A stretch of 64,000 bases of DNA from Nymphaea colorata. Taxonomy: Eukaryota > Streptophyta > Magnoliopsida > Nymphaeales > Nymphaeaceae. Of the stretch, positions 59,946 to 64,000 are shown in pieces (within the stretch, counting starts at the first letter, position 1; each line of letters starts with the position of its first letter). The position numbers were made by a program, and so were the translations under genes. The DNA lies in NCBI RefSeq assembly GCF_008831285.2, contig NC_045138.2, positions 8,401,205-8,465,204 of the forward strand, read 5' to 3'. Below the pieces are notes generated by a model. That model made no database searches and was not told where the DNA came from. It saw only the letters and a list, made by a program, of their open reading frames with translations.

Positions 59946-62738
59946 GTGCTTACGTGCACACTCTTTTGGCGACTGCTCCCGTCGATTGGCCGAGGGAAAG
60001 AGGCAAAGCCGACCGACCGTCTACCGGTGGTCTCATCTATTCCGCCTAAGCTTCTCTACTCGAGAAATCTATCAGGGCCGGGCCTCAAACTTCTAAGTCG
60101 TCCGGTCCTTCTCAGAACTTGGCCAAGGAGGAGTAGATTTTCCTAGTCGTTTTCGGCTAAGACGTATTAGGACCTGCCTAAAGAGTAAGAGCTGAGGAGA
60201 TGATGGCACTTTTCTGATTCTCTAGTGCAGTCGGACGTCTTGCTACCAAGGGACAACCCAGGTTTTGAGAAGGAGCGGAGAACTTGGAAGTTTGAGACTC
60301 GGATGGATTTCCTTGTGCGGTTTGTAGCAGGTTCAGTGAATGTGGATGCCCACACCACCTTCCAAAGTGTAAGAGGCGATTTAGGAAGTGGTAACTCCTT
60401 GGGCGTGCGAGCTACCTCCTTGGGCTTGCGAGCTACCCTTTGCCACATGGCCCCTCCTCGTTGTGCCGCCTCAAACCTTCCATAGGCTTATCCCGTCTAG
60501 GCTCAATGTACCTAGAGGCGATAATCCACTTTCCCAAAAGATTAGGAACTGATTAGGAAAGTGGCACCTTTCCTTTAGCGCGTGAGGGACACTTTGTGCA
60601 CCTTCCTTTCTCCTTGCGGCACTTTCCAAAACCATCACCAATGGATAGCCCCTCCTTTTTTGTGCCTTCCACCACGAGCTGCCACCTGTCCACCACGAGC
60701 TGGCTGCAGTTCAATTCATTCCTAAACCGCTAGAGAAGATTTTGGAAAGAATTGACCTCGGCGCCAAGTCGATCCAACCTTGTGCAACTAGGGTTTCTCT
60801 CCACAACTCGAGCTAGGGTTTCACAAACTACTTGGACCAAGATACCCTTGGAAGAATAATTATTAACTTAAGCAAATTAATTCACAAGAAGCGCAGTTCA
60901 GGAATAGTTCACCCAAATTCACGAACTGGCCGGAATTGGCTGGAGCTGGCATGAGTTGTCGCCGTAGATGGGGATATTGGACATGGAATCCAGCGAGAAG
61001 GCTGGCACAAATCAGTGATTTTTTGACAATTGTAATGACATCTGATCACCATAAAAATTGAGTATGATGGAGGACGACGAGATCTTTTCAATGATATGGC
61101 ACGTTCTCAGATTCTCAGTGGTTCACCAGAAAGAGCCCGTTGATCAGGCGGTTCTGCGGCGGCTGTGACAGAGTTATGGTGGCGGAACCAGTGTGTCCTT
61201 TTGTAGATTTGAATAACTTACCGAACCCCCGATCTCCACCAAAATTTAGTATGTTGTACATGACATCTAGAGCTTTCGAACGATATATTATATGCCCTCT
61301 GACTCCCAGCAATTCGTCGAAAACAGCCTACTGATCAGGTAGTTCAATCACAACTTCCAGTAAGAACCCGCGACTACTCCCTTGAGCGGATCTTCTTTTC
61401 TTTTCTTCTCCTTCTTCCTCATTTCACTCTATTGTACCAATTAACTTAGATCCACACAAGATCCACACAATCTGGATGTGAAACCATCGAATCTGGCTGG
61501 GGTTATCTAGAGAGAATTCTGAATGTAGGCGGCTGGTTTGGGGCCAACTAGATACTTCGTTTCCCTCCTTGTTGAACCGAAAAACAAGATCTTCCTTCCA
61601 CTTGATGCCGCTTTGATCAGTTTCGGTTAGATGAGAAGAATCTCGAATGCAAAGACTGTTCTCACGTTGATGTTGTGGATAGGGCTGAACCAAAACTCCT
61701 ACCACTAAGTATCAGAAGAGGGGGATACTTCGCTCATGGTAGAAATTTCACCGGATGTCGATGATGGAGAGTCGGTAGGCAGAACCATGGCTCGTCATCT
61801 TTTCCACCTCCCTATAGCACGACTGCCTCTAAACACCTGCATTTTCACGGCGAATGCATGGCTGCCCACCCAAGATCTTCTTGGTTCGGGTGCGTTGATG
61901 AACTCCATCGCTAATGACTACCGACGGTCATTAATCGATTGGATCTCTTCAATAATCTCATGGCTTGGTGAATATTGTTGTGTAGTGCTTCAAGGAAGCT
62001 ATGACTTAAGGCCCAAGAGACTCTCCATGCATGAAGGAAAGAGAAAACTCAATTTGATTATGCATATAATGAAATAAGTGTCTCGGTTTCTAACTTAAAT
62101 ATGAGAGTTAGAACCGGTACGGTCAAAGTTTTGAGATGAGACACAAAGCCAACTGGAACAAGAACAAAAACCGGTACAAAGTCTTTAAAACAAAATCAAA
62201 GAGTCAAAGTCTAGTTTGGGCCGAAGCCCCACTCGCCTGGGTTTTGCCAGAGCTCCTCAATCTGGTGTGCGAAGTGGGCTCGAGCCCATCTCGCCTAGGT
62301 CAACCTGGGCTGCTCGAATTGAACTCCTCTTCATGCCGAGCCCACCATTTCTTCAGCTAGGCAAGCTTAGCCTAGGTCTTCCTCCCGTTTTGTGCTCTTA
62401 CCCTCCCTGAGGTTTCCAACGCATCTTGTACTTTGCTCCATTATATCTCACTCTCGAGTGATAGCATCACTAAGAGAATCCACACCTCTGCTCTCCGTCG
62501 CCTTAGCCGACCCTGTCAAGTCAACCTCCCTAAGTTCCTCGTCACCTCCCTTAGCTGCTGTCGCAGTCCCATTCTTAGCCTCCATGTGAATCTCCTTGCA
62601 TCCTATAGGCACGCCCTCGCAACACAAGATAGTCTCACTTTGATTTAAGGTGCCTTCAGTAGAAGTCCCAGCACGAGATAATCAAGCTCTAAGTGGGCTC
62701 GTATCATCACCCTAGTTTGAATTCGAAATCATGTAACG
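59946..62738 (-). mobile_element. Unassigned LTR-like sequence fused to element 2
   Basis: GC-richer than host flank, no coding frames of note. The right part has the layout of the LTRs above: purine-rich sequence near 62020-62040, an AT-rich candidate TATA on the minus strand (ATATTTAAG, about 62093-62101), then family-style text (GCCTAGG, GGGCCGAAGCCC, GCTGCTGTCGCAG). It ends near ATGTAAC at 62737 where other LTRs end GTAACA. No matching left LTR terminus, PBS or PPT was found, so it may be a truncated LTR of a further family or several fragments. Confidence 0.35.
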
Positions 62739-63251
62739 ACCCTGGCCGAGTACTTAAGCCAGGCTGAACGATGCATGGTCAGATGATGAGTCTGTAAATG
62801 CTTTGAGTCTTGTAAGTTTGCTTGTCAAGAAAAATACTAAGTCCTCGAGTTGAGACAAAGCCTGGTTGTCCCCTTGTTCCTTGAGTTTCTGTACGCGTGG
62901 TGATAGGCTAGTAAGTCTAAGAGTGCAAACTTACATCGTGCAGAAAAAACGAAAGAAAAAATCATCCTTGTAACACTTACTGTGGCACCTTTGAATCAAA
63001 ATTATCTCTCCAAGATAGCATAGGCACCACAAAAGCAATTGAGGACTAATAACAAAAGTTGCACCATGGATGCTAGTAGTAAAAGTAGCAAAAAATTGGA
63101 AGCTGATTGGACATAAAACATTATATCCTAAAAAATAAATAGGGAGACTTGGTGGCTAGCCATTTGGTCACACAGAGATAAAAAGATTCACTAAGAGCTA
63201 AAGGTTACGGCCTAGATTCAACTGCCTGGGCTCCCAACTAACCTATGGAAC
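62739..63251. other. No gene seen
   Basis: About 500 bases of more AT-rich sequence without recognisable repeats or coding frames; perhaps an island of the original chromosome between retroelements. Confidence 0.4.
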
Positions 63252-64000
63252 TGTTAGGGTCAGTCTTGGCTACGACAGATTTATTACTTGCGTCCACCGA
63301 TCCTACTAAAGACCTTGGAGATTCTGACAACGATAGGTATTAAAATTTAATACAATAGTGGTTTTTTCTGGTCGGACAGGACACCGATGCAAATAATAGG
63401 TCAATGAAGTACATGAAGGGTTTAACCCACCCAAGAGGTCTCCAAATCCTACTAAAATGAACTATAAGGGTTGTGAGGCTAGTACAAATAGCAGCGATAC
63501 ATTTGAACATCCTCCTCACTCAACATTCATTCATCCATGCAAACCACCCTGTTATACAATCCCTAGGTGAATGCAAACTACACCTGTCACCCTAGGTGGT
63601 CTACAACCCGAAAAGCGTGTCCTTAGCAATATACTTTATAGGGATTCCAGTGGGTTGTCTTATCCCAAAGACTGGTTTGAAAACAAAGAACACCCTCCCC
63701 GTTCTATAGGGTGATCCAAGTGCTCACCTTCTGAGGCCACACTCAGGGACTCCACGTGCTTCACCAAAGGTAAAGACCGGTAGCAACAGAAGTCTGCCCC
63801 TTTGGTATTTTCAGCAACCTCCTCTTCATGGCAGCACGTTCAATCCTCCTTCATTAGAGCAAGAATGAAATAAATCAAGCTCTTATCACAAAAGACAACA
63901 AGAGAGAGAGTGGCGGATCTAGTCACCCGGTTGCCGTTTGACCCCAAGTTGATTTCAATAGAAGTTGAGGGATGCAATCACCGATTTCTCTTGGCGGATG
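63252..64000 (-). mobile_element. Family-C LTR, second copy (runs off the window)
   Basis: Starts TGTTAGGGTCAGTCTTGG at 63252 and is collinear with 40015-40425 (TTAATACAATAGTGGTT, GGTCGGACAGGACACCG, CACCCTGTTATACAATCCCT, TAGGTGGTCTACAACCCG, GGGATTCCAGTGGGTTGT). After 63670 it continues into LTR sequence that the first copy lost at the LTR2 insertion. No PBS lies next to 63252, so on the minus strand this is a 3' LTR or solo LTR rather than a 5' LTR. Confidence 0.7.

Noticed and set aside
61147-61151. GGCGG as the right-hand target duplication of element 2
   Set aside because: It follows a TGATCA, but the sequence after it does not continue the family-C LTR (expected TTTGAAAAC-like), so the match is likely chance.
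63230-63251. Primer-binding site beside the family-C LTR at 63252
   Set aside because: The minus-strand sequence after the LTR end, GTTCCATAGGTTAG, does not match the initiator-Met tRNA complement or another tRNA 3' end I could recognise.

Overview
This window is nuclear DNA of a flowering plant. There are no compact bacterial-style operons. Most of it is AT-rich non-coding DNA with long GA, CA and TA microsatellites, and the right half is packed with plant LTR retrotransposons primed by initiator-methionine tRNA. The species cannot be told from the sequence. No complete host protein-coding gene was found; the only credible host coding sequence is one exon resembling the N-terminus of a NF-YA transcription factor (minus strand, about 5.2-5.5 kb).

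Layout. 1-27.4 kb: AT-rich intergenic DNA with microsatellites, the NF-YA-like exon, an ~80-bp-unit minisatellite (9.9-10.2 kb), a tRNA-derived SINE with perfect 15-bp target duplications (12650-12889), and one CACTA-type transposon end (from 22042). 27.4-31.9 kb: a 5'-truncated L1-type LINE (plus strand) whose left end abuts a (TA)51 tract, a broken Ty1/copia gag with one LTR and primer-binding site (minus strand), and a 256-bp hairpin MITE with 8-bp target duplications. 32.8-62.7 kb: a GC-richer nest of Ty3/gypsy chromoviruses, all on the minus strand. 62.7-63.25 kb is AT-rich flank; 63.25-64 kb is another LTR of the oldest family.

The nest can be read from target-site duplications. An old LTR (family C: 32823-32865, then 40015-40425) was hit by a solo LTR of family A (32866-40014, TSD GGTCT), itself hit by a solo LTR (32944-36076, TSD GGCCT). 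Immediately right of the family-C piece, LTR2 of a second chromovirus begins at 40426. That LTR was split by a nearly full-length family-A element (40460-53309, TSD TAGGC). The element has 3.1-4.0 kb LTRs, PBS, PPT, gag, protease, RT, RNase H and chromodomain integrase, all frame-broken. Behind LTR2 the pol of the second element continues to about 59945, where it ends abruptly.

Most unusual points: the integrase reading frame runs through the PPT into the LTR and encodes about 98 further residues, kept open in all three family-A LTR copies; a piece of plastid rpl33 sits inside the pol of element 1; and both RT catalytic motifs are damaged, each differently. None of the retroelements looks able to move by itself. 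I found no undescribed defence or metabolic system; the novelty lies in the retroelement architecture.
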